From Geosiphon pyriformis (Eukaryota; Glomeromycota; Glomeromycetes; Archaeosporales; Geosiphonaceae): a stretch of 58,039 nt of DNA. The stretch spans positions 774,343 through 832,381 of the forward strand of contig JAAOMT010000468.1 of NCBI GenBank assembly GCA_016748015.1, in the 5' to 3' direction. This document shows, one piece after another, positions 1 to 10,870 of this stretch; position 1 is the first letter of the stretch, and every line of letters begins with the position of its first letter. Position numbers and translations under genes: made by a program. Under the pieces are notes generated by a model, which saw only the letters and a program-made list of their open reading frames with translations, did no database searches and had not been told where the DNA came from.

Positions 1-440
1 TATTTGAGATATGTAAAAAGTGATTTGTTCTAATTAAGATACCTAAAGTAAGATACTATGGTAGGATATGAGAAGATACATTTTCTTGAAGAGAGAAGCT
101 CTTCTTTTATACAACTTGTTGTAGTACTAGTCTTTGAACTTGCACTTTTTCTCTTTTCTAGAATTTTGGTGAACTAAAGATACATTTCGGCGAACTACAA
201 GTTATTTCGCTGAACTATGAATTATTTCGGCCAATTTCCATTAATTTCGGCGAATTTTTGCTATGTTATATGGTTCAGGGTATTGTGTAAATTGATCATC
301 TCAATTTCTATGGTCCAAATCGGGTTATTGATTAAATGATGATAATTGCTAATTTGATTAAATAATAAGTGAAATTCGAAACGATAATAATATGTGCTAA
401 TTAATGATAGGAATTATAAGGGAAATTTCATGTTAATTAA
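1..440. other. Intergenic DNA left of the first LINE fragment
   Basis: No convincing gene is visible. The stretch has a moderate base composition compared with the very AT-rich DNA further right and contains the tandem repeat annotated at 161-260. A perfect short palindrome, ACTGGT-AAC-ACCAGT, lies near 455-470 where the LINE fragment begins to be readable. Confidence 0.5.
161..260. repeat. Five-unit tandem repeat, 20-bp period
   Basis: Five consecutive 20-base units start at 161, 181, 201, 221 and 241. Each keeps the phase of a core close to ATTTCGGCGAACTA; the fourth and fifth units diverge after the core. TTCGGCGAA is itself almost palindromic. The period is exact across 100 bases, so this is a real tandem repeat. 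No function is evident. Confidence 0.8.
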
Positions 441-1205
441 TAGCTAAAATTCTACTGGTAACACCAGTTACTATTTATAAATACTTGTATGATAGAAAGT
501 ACTCTAGTATATTGTATTTATATTATGAGGAGGTTGAGCTCTTTAATTATTTTTTTGTTTGTATTATGAACTTTAGTGCTTATAAGAAGCTATTTAATTT
601 ATGTATTGTCTGATAGAATTCTGTATTGGATTTAAATTTGTTATCTTTATGTATTCTATAGTTGTTTTTCTTATATATATCTAACAATACTGTGTATACT
701 ACTTTGTATAAAAACTTTGTATTTAAGAAGTAATACTTAGAACCTGTCTTTATTTTCAAATATGCCAAGACTGCTAATATGAATATTGTCAAGTTGGTAC
801 AAGAATTAAGAATAATTTATCAGATTAATATATGAATGATAAAGGCTAAGTATAGGGCATTTATAGAGAAAAAAGATTTAATTAAATATAATGATTTTAT
901 ACTTCCTAATATTTGTGGTTCTTTGTCTTTACTTTTTGTTGGTGTTGTTAGATTGCTTGGTATTACTGAAGCTTATGGCATTAGTTTTGGTTTTTATATA
1001 CTCTGCAGTTTTTTTTCTGGTACTAATAGTGTAATCTTTGTTATAATAGATTTATAATATTGCTTTAATTAGTCCAAGTGGCTGGTTATGTGTAGAAAAT
1101 GCATGATTCATACCTAGTTTAGATTATTTAGTCTAATATATTGTACTAAATAGCATTTAGATCTTACTTATTAATAATAATAAAATTATAAATTATAAAA
1201 TTTAA
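440..1205 (+). mobile_element. LINE fragment D: 5'-truncated 3' end of a non-LTR retrotransposon
   Basis: Reading the plus strand from about 455 gives peptide similarity, broken by stops, to the C-terminal end of LINE ORF2 in copies A and H. It starts at the segment before the Cys-x2-Cys motif (cysteines here changed to Tyr), passes through NFVFKK-like and IKAKYRAFIEK segments, and ends with VGVVRLLGIT.A.G.SFGF, FFSG and a stop at 1055-1057. The last 73 codons (836-1057) are open. The conserved 3' tail follows. The fragment has no RT or RNase H, so it is a dead, 5'-truncated insertion typical of target-primed reverse transcription. Confidence 0.8.
1078..1200 (+). repeat. Conserved LINE 3' tail (copy D)
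   Basis: The untranslated tail begins just after the ORF2 stop. Its core GGCTGGTTATGTGTAGAAAA starts at 1080, followed by GCATGATTCATACCTAG, a Tyr-rich middle and an A-rich end containing TTAATAATAATAAAA. The same block follows five other LINE copies in this window. Confidence 0.85.
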
Positions 1206-1580
1206 TTTAATTATGTATCTAAATAGACTTGTACTAAGTAAAACTTATATATTAAAAAAAAATTTAAATTTAAGTTTAATTTGCTTAGAAATTTTTTTAT
1301 TAAAACAGTTTATTATTTTTTATTATATGATTTAAAAACATTCAAGCAAATTTAACTAAAGAGTAAAATAGCTAGTTTAATTATATATATTAACTTTATT
1401 AATAATAAAAACTTAGTTAATTAATAATATTTGTCTTGTTTTTTTATATTTATTTATAAATATCAATAAAAATAATAAAAAAAACAAAGTAAAAACTTCT
1501 TTCTCTCCTACATCCCAAATTCTTGAAAAAATACGAATTTTGAAAGAAGTTTTTTCCTGTCTATATTTTTCTTACTATTC
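1206..1580. other. AT-rich spacer
   Basis: Extremely AT-rich sequence between the tail of fragment D and LINE A. I see no gene. Its right part may include the untranslated leader of LINE A, but the exact 5' end of that element cannot be set by eye. Confidence 0.4.
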
Positions 1581-1645
1581 AGTTAGATACTACAAAACCT
1601 TTTTTGTTTAAATACAAGACTGCTAACAGCAGTGGTGTTTCTGCT

Positions 1646-3451
1646 ATGAAAGAGTACAAGAACAAGTTAATTTCCAGTCCTGCTGTTGTGGATTTATCTT
1701 CTAGAAAGAAGTGAAAGGGTGGTCTGTTGAAAGAACCTCTCAAGATGGTTGGTGTTTCTGTTGGTAACACCACTGGTAATTCGGCTGTATCTGAGAATGA
1801 GGATACTACTGAGTCAAAAAACATTGACATAGAAGAGAAATTCTTGGTAGAAGAAACAAGTTTTCAACTGGGAAGTGGAGGAAAGTCTGGTGGTGATGAT
1901 GTTGAGATGATGCCCAAAGATCCTAAAAAAATAATCACAAAGTGCATTCTTAGAAAGCCTTTAGGTACGATTGATTTCAGCAAAGAAAGTAATAATAATA
2001 GTGATATATTAGATGAGTCTGTTCTCTTTTCATCTCCATCTCCACCCAAGTCTTCTATTCAAGTTTCTGTTTGCAAATCTTTTGCTTTGGACATTGACCT
2101 TGTCAATATCGCTGAAAAATCTTCTCAGGAAAAATTGATTTTTGTCAGAAAAATTTTCTCTGGTGTGAATGATTTTGAGGGGACTTCTACCCCCTCAAAA
2201 TTTGGTGGGATTATTTGGGCAATGTTCACTTCTGAAAAGACAATAATGGCAGCAGCAAATTTGGCCAATGAGTGTGGTGTTGTGGTAAATACTAATTTCA
2301 AGCACTCTGTCAACAATTGTATGAATCGGGCAATTGTGCTGAAAAAAATTCTAGTGAGAACATTTATGGAGGCTGTGGACATGACTATGTCTGAATTTAG
2401 TGTCATTAGGTCGATTAAAATACAATTGGTGAGTTTGTGGCAAAAAGCAATCATCGAATTAGAAGATTAAAATCAGACTGATCTTTTGGCTTCTAAATGG
2501 TCTATTTTCATTGGGAAAGATGCAGTTTGAGTGGCCAGAGCAGATATTGACAAACAATCATGGGAGGCCAGGAATAGTTTTAGGGCTTTGCTGTACACTC
2601 TCTCCATAGGAACTACCACTCATAATTTGTGAGACTTTATTGATTCTGTGGGTAAGAAAACCTGCTTTATTGATTATAATTCCATCAGTTATTCTCGTGC
2701 CCACTGTGTCACTGTGTGCTTCAATTCTGAAGTGGATTTGGTTGGTGCAATGACAGCAACCCCAGTTATAAAAGAGATTGGTCTCCATTGGTCTTGTTTT
2801 TTTCTGGCTTTGTGTACAGTTTGCAAGAATTATGATCATACATCTCTCAATTGTAGGTCAGTCAAGAGTAATGTGGTTCCAGGCAGCAGAAAGGCTCCCC
2901 TTTCAGTTCAGGACCAGATTAGGTTAGCTAAGATTTATGCAAAGAAGTCTGCACTTATCTCTTGTTCTCTGGCTTTTGGTAATAAAACTTGGGCATTAGT
3001 GGCTGGTGCTTCTTCCGCTCCCCCTCTTTCTGGTAGTAAGTTATGTTTGGGTTTTGTTGTCAATGGTAGACCTATCCTTCCTGTTGCAAATGATTTGGAA
3101 AGGCATTTAGTCAGTATTGAAAGCAGTCTTGTCAGCCTTGCGGAACAAATTGGTGAGTTGGCTAAGAAATTGAATTCATTTATGCTGGCAGTTTCTCAGC
3201 CTAGCCCTGGATGTCAGTTGCTGGTGACCCTCCCATCTCAGAATTCAAAAAATGATATAATGATGGGTGCAGATTTGGGTGAGGCCACTAGTAATAAGAC
3301 TGTTTTGGTTGTGGACTCGTCTGTGTCTTCCCATGTTATTAAGTTGAAAAATATGTTGGAGGGTCTCTTTAGATCCATGTTGAGCTTATCTGCTCATTTC
3401 GAAAGTTTGGTTTTGGCTGGTGGTGCAAACTCACAACTCCCTTCTCAATGA
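1646..3451 (+). pseudogene. LINE A ORF1 (nucleic-acid-binding protein with CCHC knuckle), four internal stops
   Basis: One reading frame (first in-frame ATG at 1646, more similarity possibly upstream) runs to TGA at 3449-3451. It is interrupted by a TGA near 1712, TAA at 2468, TGA near 2528 and TGA near 2630. Each sits where Trp, Arg or Gln would fit after C-to-T or G-to-A change. The N-terminal part is Ser/acid-rich and low complexity. The middle (about 2,300-2,540) looks like an RRM-type fold: a hydrophobic strand, ...EFSVIRSIKIQLVSLWQKA..., then SKWSIFIGKDAV. A perfect CX2CX4HX4C knuckle (CTVCKNYDHTSLNC) lies at 2,813-2,854. Such ORF1 proteins bind element RNA. The C-terminal end is Ser/Ala/Leu-rich. 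The stop overlaps the ORF2 start. Confidence 0.85.
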
Positions 3452-6400
3452 GTGAGCTTATTTGGAAAGTTGTCACATGTAATATTAGAGGAATGAATAA
3501 TCCTGTGAAGCAAGATGATATTATTTGTTGGCACAAGGACATGGACAATTTAGTTTCTATTTTTACAGAGTCAAAATTAAAGGAAAAAGTTTGCCCCTAG
3601 ATTGCTGACAAATTTGATGGTGTTTGGATGTTCACTTCTGGTTTGGAATTTGGGTATTTGGGTGCTGGTGTTGTTATTGTCATGAACTTTTCTCTGGCAA
3701 AGCATGTGTGTAAGGTTTCTGAGATGTCCGGTTGACTTCTTTTCATTAAGTTGCTTTTCAAAAATAAACTTTTGGTATCAATTTTGGGGCTCTATGCTGG
3801 TGCTTCTTTGGCAATTCAGTTTTCTTAGGCTGGTGACATCAATTTTCTTATTGCAAGGGCTGTTAATGAATCTTCTTTTCTCATTCTTGGTGGTGATTTC
3901 AATGAAGATAGTTCTCATAAGTGCACGAGTTTCAAGAAATGTCTTGACTTGGGACTAGTAAATTCTCTGGTTGGGAGCTTGATTGTGAAGAAGCCTACTT
4001 GGACAAATTTTAGGGATGTTGAAAAGACAATTGACTATGTGTTTGTTTCTTCCAACCTGGTTAATGCATTGGTACATTGTGATGTTTTTGAGGTCAGTGA
4101 GCATTTTGACATAGATCATCTGGCTGTTTCTGTGTCTTTGGGTTTGGGTGGGCTTTTAGATATGCAGTTGAACTCTCTCCACAAACAAGCAAACAAAGAC
4201 AGATGGAAGTTCAATTTCAAAGGTGCTAATAAAGATAAATGGGGTGTTTTTGAGGGTGCCATATTGGCTAATACAACTATGTTCTCAGATGAGTTTGCTG
4301 CTTCAGTGAGGTTTTCAGATTTAGATGCAATGTGGAGAATTGTTTGCAAGATAATAGTATTTTCAGCAAATAAGGTGTTCAAAAAGAAATGGTTCAAGGA
4401 CTTTGATAGAGTCTTTTCCAAAAAATCTTTGAGGTTTCACAAGTTGGAGCTTTTGGTTTCAAAGATTATCAGAGTGTCTCATAAGGGGAATGTTGTAAAT
4501 TTTGTTTCTTTCATGAAATGTTGGACTTTTCTGAACAGTGTGAAGGCTTTGGTCATTCAGGATCTAATGAACTCTGGTGTAGACTCTGGTCATATTTGTT
4601 CTGCTCTCTCAGGTGCCAGGATATTTTATCATGCTTCTAAGCTTGTTGAATCTCAGATTGCTAAGGAGGCTAATGTTAGGTTTGCTATAAACAAAAGAAT
4701 GGAGAGTTTTGAAATTAATAAGGGTCATACTATAAGAAGTATGCTGGAGCATCCTATTTCATAAAGTGGTACTTGATTATTTGGTTGTCAATAATGAACT
4801 GATTTTGGAACCTGATCTGGTTAAGGCAAAGGTGGATGTGATCATAGAGGGCTGAACTAGGAAGTGTCAAATAGTCGATGATGTATCAGATAAATGGTGC
4901 TGTCAATATCAACCTTTGGAGTATGTTTTTGATGAAGCTTTTTCTGGGGTGATAAGTCAGATTGATTATGATGAATTGTTTGGGGTGGTTTCTGTTCTTC
5001 CTGATGGCAAAGCTGCTGGTTTGTCAGATATCTCGAATAAGCTTTGGAAACATTGCAATAGGTCGGTCCTGGAGATGCTGTTGATGCTGTTGAATTCTTG
5101 TTTGGCTAGTAAATCAGTGTTCGGCCCATGGAAAGAGGCCTGGATGTCAATGATTCCCAAACCTTATGAGTGGGAAGGTGTTCTGACAAATACACATCCT
5201 ATTGCTTTAATTGAAACAGCTCACAAAATCCTTTCCAAGGTTCTTTTTGATAGAATCTCTGCTGTATGCAGTGCTTTTGATGTTCTCCATGGAGACAATT
5301 TTTTGGTTTTGAAGAGTACAACAACTCAGTCTCCCATTTTTGCAATTGGTTCGGTAATTGAGGATGCTTTAGAAAAAAACTGTAAACTTTGGCTGGTTTT
5401 GCAGGATATGCAAAAGGCTTATGATTCAGTTGGCTGGGAGCATCTTAAAAAGAGTCTGGTCAGAATTAAAATGTGCAGCAAATTTATTTGGTTTTTTGGT
5501 AATATATACAGAGATTGTACCAATAGGGTTATGACAGACTTTGATTTAACTGGTGGTTATTAAGTGCATAATGGCTTGGATCAGTGAAAGGTTTTTTTTT
5601 CTCTTCTGTGGTGCATATTTTATGATCCTTTGTTGTGTAAAGTTAAATGTCAGAAAAGTGTGTGTGGATATAGGTTGAACTCTTGTTTCATTTTTAGAAG
5701 TGGGCTGGACTTTCTTCTTTTTTTGCCACTAGTGCTTTTGTTGATGATACAATTTGGGTTGATAGCAGTCAGGCTGTTACTCAACATATTTTCAATGTTG
5801 CCAGTGAATTTTTTCAGATCAATGATATCTCTATTAATAATGACAAAACAGTGGCCATTTCTATCAACAACAGAGTTGGCAATCCTTCTCTTTCTATCAG
5901 TAGTTCACCCATCTCTATTGCCAAAAAGGGAGAATCTCATTAGTATCTGGGTATTTTTTTTTCAACTGAGAGTCTTTTAAAACCTAGTTTGGCTAAGGCC
6001 CATTTAGATGTTTGTTTTTTTGTTAATTTGGTTCTGAAAAAGACTATCTCAGATAAACAATTCTCGTATTTGGTATTGGCAGTTTTCCAGCCCATAGTTA
6101 GTTATCAGACACAGTTTAGTTTTATTCCGGTTGGTGTTTATAACAGATAGGATGCTCTGATTCGCAAGGGCTTGAAGTATAGGTTTGGCCTTCTACTTGA
6201 TTTTTCCAGTGATACACTTCATCACTCTTCATTTTATGATCTAAAATCTTTTTTACAAGTTTAGTTTGAGTGTAAAGTAGCCTCTCTTATTGGTTTTGTG
6301 AACTCTGATGGGATTTTGGATCACTTGTTTTCTCATAGATCTCATGACTTGCAAGTTCAGTGCTGGCATTCTGTTCATCCGTTGGATTCCTCTGTTCATG

Positions 6401-8113
6401 TTTGTGTTAGCACTTCTAATAACTTTTTGGCAGGGATGATTCATATTCTTCTTGACTGCAGTTTGTTTTTGGGTGGATCTTTTGTCAGTTTTTTTTGGTT
6501 TTGCAGTGGTGTGCTCATGTCTGTTGTTTTAGACAAGTCTAGGTTTTCCAAGTTTCTTTTCTCTCTCCAGCGGTTTGGCATTGCTTTTGTGGATCAACTT
6601 TGTGATCATCATGGTGCTGTCTTTGATTGGTATACCTTCAAGCAGTGGAAAAAACTGGACTCCTGTGGCCCTATTCCTAAATAGTTCAAGCTTGCTACTG
6701 CGTTTCTCAATGTTGTGTCTCCTCTGCCTAGTAATTTGCATGTTTTGGGTGGTTGTCAAAACATTCTTGGTTCCAGTGACTTTGTTTCTGTTTGTGATCA
6801 TCTTTCCCAGGTTGGTTCTGGTTTGTTATCTGTATACACGGATGGATCTCTGAGAAATCTGGGCACTGCTGGCTGTAAAGCTGGTGCTGCTGCTTTTTTT
6901 GAGGACATTGATTCAGGTTTGGGTGTTGGTGTATTGGGCTTGATGTCATCTACTCTGGCAGAATTGCAGGCTATTGCATTGGCCTTGGAGTGTGTTCTTT
7001 CATCTAGTTCTGTTTATGTGTTTTCTGATAGTCAGTCTGCTTTGAGTGCTTGCAAGTCAGAAATAGGTCTCATGTGTCCTGATTTTCACAATCAGTGTTG
7101 GGTTAAGCATTGTCATATTGCTAATATTGTTCATGATAAAAATTTGAGGGTTGATTGGCATAAGGTTAAAAGTCACTCTGGTGTTTTTGGGAATGAGCAT
7201 GCTGATGCAATTGCTGGTGCTGCCTCTCTCTCTTGTTGGTGTCTTTGCCCTTACTTGAATGAGCATTTTTTGGTGGCTGATGGTGAGGTAGTTTCAGGCA
7301 ATTCCAAACACTTTGTTTGTGATATTTTTCATTCAGTTTGTCATGCACACTGGAAGGTTGGTTCTGGTTCTAGATTGTTGGAGAATAGTTTGCTTTCTGA
7401 TGTTGATTGGCTTCACTCTTCCCAGATCTGGCATTCTGACTTGCATATGGCTACCAGCTTTACTAACAGGCCCTTGGCTAATGTTCATACTTATTTCATA
7501 AAGGCTTTGCACCACCAGTTGTTAGTTGCAGTTAGGAAGTGCCTTTATAGTAAATGCTACCCTAGTGTATTGTGTCTATATTGCAGTGATATGGGTCTTT
7601 GGACTATGTGTTTTTTTGTAAGGTCAACAATTCTGTTTATCATCAGATATTGACCTCCCATGTGGCTTCTTGGAAGGCTCTTTCTGGTTTGTCATTTTCT
7701 TTGTCGGTTGTAATGCAGCTGTTGTTATCTTGTGTTTCTGATTTTCTGGTTTCTGTGGCTCTTTGCAAAGGTTTTGTGTTTAATAATTGGTTTCATGAGG
7801 CTGTTTCCATTTTCTGTGATCCCAAAATTGCTGGCTTGAAGGTTGTTAAGTTTGTGTGTTCTCTTGGTCTCACGTTTAGAGATGATATTTGGCTGGTTTA
7901 TATTAGATATCATGTCTATATAGAAAGGGCCAAGCTGATTCTATCAGATGGTTCAGCTCTTGTTTTGGTCTCTGGTCTAGCTTCAGGATTTTCTGCTGGT
8001 GTGGTCAAATTGCTTGGCATTGTTGAGACTGTGGGCATGTGTTTTGGTTTTCACAAATCCTGTTTATTTTTTTTGGTATAGGCAATTCAGTTTTTGTTCA
8101 TATACTTGTATAG
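3448..8113 (+). pseudogene. LINE A ORF2: endonuclease, reverse transcriptase, RNase H polyprotein (frameshifted)
   Basis: ORF2 starts at ATG 3448, overlapping the ORF1 stop as ATGA. The AP-type endonuclease spans about 3,448-4,140: TCNIRGMNN, FTESKLKE, GGDFNED at 3,889 and IDYVFVSS, then DIDHLAV. The RT follows with WMSMIPKPYEWEGVLTN, LVLQDMQKAYDSVGWEH (motif A) and AFVDDTIWV (catalytic FVDD, 5,737-5,748). RNase H (about 6,830-7,230) keeps YTDGS, AELQAIALALE, FSDSQSAL and NEHADAIAG, so its acidic residues look intact. A CLYC...C motif and a C-terminal domain follow. Frame changes lie near 4,755, 5,710, 7,590 and in a T run near 8,070. In-frame stops include TAG near 3,598, TGA near 3,733, TAG near 3,827, TGA near 4,852 and TAG at 6,682. 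It is a pseudogene. Clade within non-LTR elements is not assigned. Confidence 0.88.
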
Positions 8114-8117
8114 TGTT

Positions 8118-8262
8118 ATTTTGATCAGCCTGAGTGGCTGGTTATGTATAGACAATGCATGATTCATGCCTAGTACAGGTCATTTATTTGATGTGTAACT
8201 CTAGGTGGTATTTGGATCTTACTTGTTAAGCAATAAAAAAAATAATAATAATAATAATAATA
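8118..8262 (+). repeat. Conserved LINE 3' tail (copy A) with (TAA)n end
   Basis: The core GGCTGGTTATGTATAG starts at 8136 and is followed by CAATGCATGATTCATGCC, then a run of eight or more TAA-like units near 8,232-8,262. It matches the tails at 1,080, 33,774, 39,248, 47,643 and 56,305. Confidence 0.85.
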
Positions 8263-9966
8263 AAATGTTTAATAAATATAAATTTTAATGTTATTAAAAT
8301 TTATATAAATATTTTGGTTAAAAATTTTGGTTTTTTTGATATTATTGCTAATATGTTTATTTATTTTTTTAATTTAAATCTTGAAATTGAAATTATTATA
8401 TATGATATTTTATTTTTAATTTTGATTAAGTTATATATAATTGTTTTTGTTTTTATTTATATTTTTATAAAAAGTATAGTTTTAATTAATTTAAATAATT
8501 AAGCTATATTAAAAATTTATAAACTAAATATAAATGTTTTTAGATTTGACTTTTATAATAAATATTAATTAGAACAATATTATATTATAAATATAATATT
8601 AAAAAAAATATTAGTATATTAATATAAAATAAAAAAATATTCTAATAATATAAATAATAATTAAATTAATATAATTGTTAATATTTTAATAAATTTTTGT
8701 TTTGCTTTATATTATAATATTATGAAATAATTTTTAATTATTTATAATTATTTTGTTTTTGATAATGCTTACTATTTTATAAATAGTTTATTTAATTCTA
8801 TTAATTTTATTATTTAAAAAACCAAATATTCTATAAAATATATAAATAACTTTTTAGCTAAAAATTTTAATTTTTTATAAACAGTTTTAGTTTAACATTT
8901 AGATAAATATATGTGTATTATATTAATTAAATTTTTATCTATTATATTATATTTATATTTTATGAAAATATTTTATAAAAAATTATTAATAATATTAAAA
9001 AAAGTTATATAATGTTTTAATTTAAGTGTATTTTGTTTGTATTATAATTTGTTAAAAGTTTTTAATTATGTGTTTTTGTATAAGTTAAATATTATTATTA
9101 AAGTATTATTACAAATACTATAGCAAATTAACATATTACTACTAATTTATTATGTAAAAATTTATTAATTATTTAGATATTATATACTATAAAAGTAAAT
9201 AACTAATTATATATAACAATTACTAAAAACTTTATTTTTTATAATTAGTTTATAAAAGCTTCTAATGTTTTTTCTAATTTATTAGACATAGTTATCTGTT
9301 TGGTTAAAATTATATATAATTTTATAATTTGATATTAATTAAATATATGGTTTTTTATAATTAGTATAAAAAATTTTATGTATTTAATAATTTAATTTTT
9401 GTAGATAATTTATTTATTAATATAGTTAACAGCTTTTTGAATTACAATTTGAATTTAATTGTTTATATTAGCAAATTTTTTCAGAATTTGTTGTTTAATT
9501 TTGAATTTTTAGGTTTTTTGTTTTTAATTTCTTTTAAGTTTACTAATAATATTGTGTTTTCTGTAATTTTAGATTGTAATATTATCTTAATTAACTTAAA
9601 TAGTTAATTATATATAAAAAATACATAAATTATATTTATTTTGGAATCTTTTATAATTGTATTATAATAAGTAATAGTTGGATTGTATTTATTAAATAAT
9701 AATAGTAAAAAATTATATAAATTAGATTATAATTGTAAAATAGAAAAAAAAATAACAAAAATTAATTTAAAAATAATATTTGTAATATTTAATGTTTTTT
9801 AAAAAGTATAATTTACAAAAAACAAAATATTATAAAAAAATAATAAACCAAAAAATTACCAAAAATTTTTTTTGTTTTAAAATATTATACAACTATTTTA
9901 AAACAAATTTTAATATTAAAATTAATTTTTTTATTTAAATAAAACAAATAACTTTTTTTTTTATGT
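8263..9966. other. Extremely AT-rich interval, probable LINE decay product
   Basis: No gene. Composition matches the AT-converted LINE copies further right, and it is directly joined across Ty3 copy 1 to the decayed LINE ORF1 at 20,169. It may hold the 5' part of that old element, but I could not align any stretch convincingly. The one ORF above 60 codons (8,314-8,502) is low-complexity Ile/Phe/Leu and is not believed. Confidence 0.4.
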
Positions 9967-10854
9967 TGTTACAGGTGATTATTTCTGCTGTTGAATTAAA
10001 TAACAAACCCATAACTTGGTGCTCAAAAGCTATAATTGGTGTTGATGATGTGCTGAAGATGTTGTATCTAAAGGTTTTGATGGATCTGAAGGTTTTGGTT
10101 GAGTCCTTTGTATAATGGACAGAGATTTAATAGTGTCAATAATAGATGTATCTTTCCAAAAGTTTTTCCAATTTCTTTTTCATCATGGTGGCCGGATTTA
10201 GTCTAGCAGTTGTGCCTTTTGGTAAGCTATCCAATAATATATAAAATTCTATCCTTATTTTTGGGTCTTTTACTAGGCTATCTTTGACGTCAATAACTCA
10301 GCACTTAATCCTTTTAATTAATTAGTATACAACAACAAATCAAAATAAAATAAAGAAAAAGAAATAAAAGAAAAATAAAGAAAGAAAAGAAATAAGCCAA
10401 GACGATTTGCAGATTAGTATCCCGTCAATAGCCGTGATCAAGAGCTATTGTTCCAGCGTGGTTAAGTATCAATTACTATTAACATGAAGTGTTGATAGTG
10501 AAGAGTGGGTTGAGATATGGAATAATTATTTATTTGATGATTGTGTTTCTAGGCTAAGGATTCTGTGGTATCAATTCTGTCTTTTTTGTTTCTAACACTA
10601 CTGCTATATATACATAATTGAGATTCCTCAATTCCTTGATTCTTCATGACAAAAATCCTGAAATTCTTAGAATCCTGCAATTCCTTTGAGAGGAATCCTG
10701 AAATTCTGGAATCCTGCAATTCCTCGTCAGAAATTCTGAAATTTCTGGAATCCTGCAATTCCTGAGAGGAATCCTGGAATTCCACATTTATTATGTTTAC
10801 TTCTGATTGGCTAATAATTATACTAATATATTTCTTATATTTTTATGAGTAACA
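9967..10854 (-). repeat. 3' LTR of Ty3 copy 1 (888 bp)
   Basis: Begins TGTTACAGG and ends GAGTAACA on the plus strand, giving inverted termini. In element orientation the U3 starts at 10,854. It holds a GAATTCCAGGATTCC-type repeat array (about 10,620-10,795), a TATATATA box at 10,605-10,612 and a TGACGTCA site at 10,285-10,292. By hand comparison it differs from the partner LTR at roughly three dozen places over the first 600 bp, nearly all transitions. Confidence 0.93.
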
Positions 10855-10870
10855 TTATTCCCTCCTTTTT
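10855..10870 (-). other. Polypurine tract of Ty3 copy 1
   Basis: Minus-strand AAAAAGGAGGGAATAA lies directly against the 3' LTR, the standard place for plus-strand primer formation. The pol stop codon (10,869-10,871) overlaps its first bases. Copy 2 has AAAAGGAGAAAATAA in the same place. Confidence 0.85.

Larger units (their letters stand above)
1581..8262 (+). mobile_element. LINE A: near full-length two-ORF non-LTR retrotransposon
   Basis: An almost complete LINE: ORF1 with a CCHC knuckle, ORF2 with AP-type endonuclease, reverse transcriptase, RNase H and a C-terminal domain, then a 3' tail ending in (TAA)n near 8,237-8,262. Families with ORF1, endonuclease, RT and RNase H are autonomous elements copying by target-primed reverse transcription. 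This copy is dead: ORF1 has four in-frame stops and ORF2 has several stops and at least four frame changes. It is still the best-preserved LINE in the window and serves as the reference for the others. Left boundary is approximate. Confidence 0.9.

Noticed and set aside
161-260. CRISPR-like spacing
   Set aside because: Units are contiguous with no spacers, and the window is eukaryotic.
580-792. Minus-strand 70-codon ORF with hydrophobic start
   Set aside because: The plus strand here reads as LINE ORF2 C-terminal remnants, which explains the DNA better.
1579-2454. Minus-strand ORFs opposite LINE A ORF1
   Set aside because: They shadow a plus-strand frame with a recognisable knuckle; no domain of their own.
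10549-10785. Minus-strand ORF with repeated ELQDSR-type segments in the LTR (also 19,859-20,095)
   Set aside because: It is the translation of the U3 repeat array and lies upstream of the TATA box in the LTR; not a gene.
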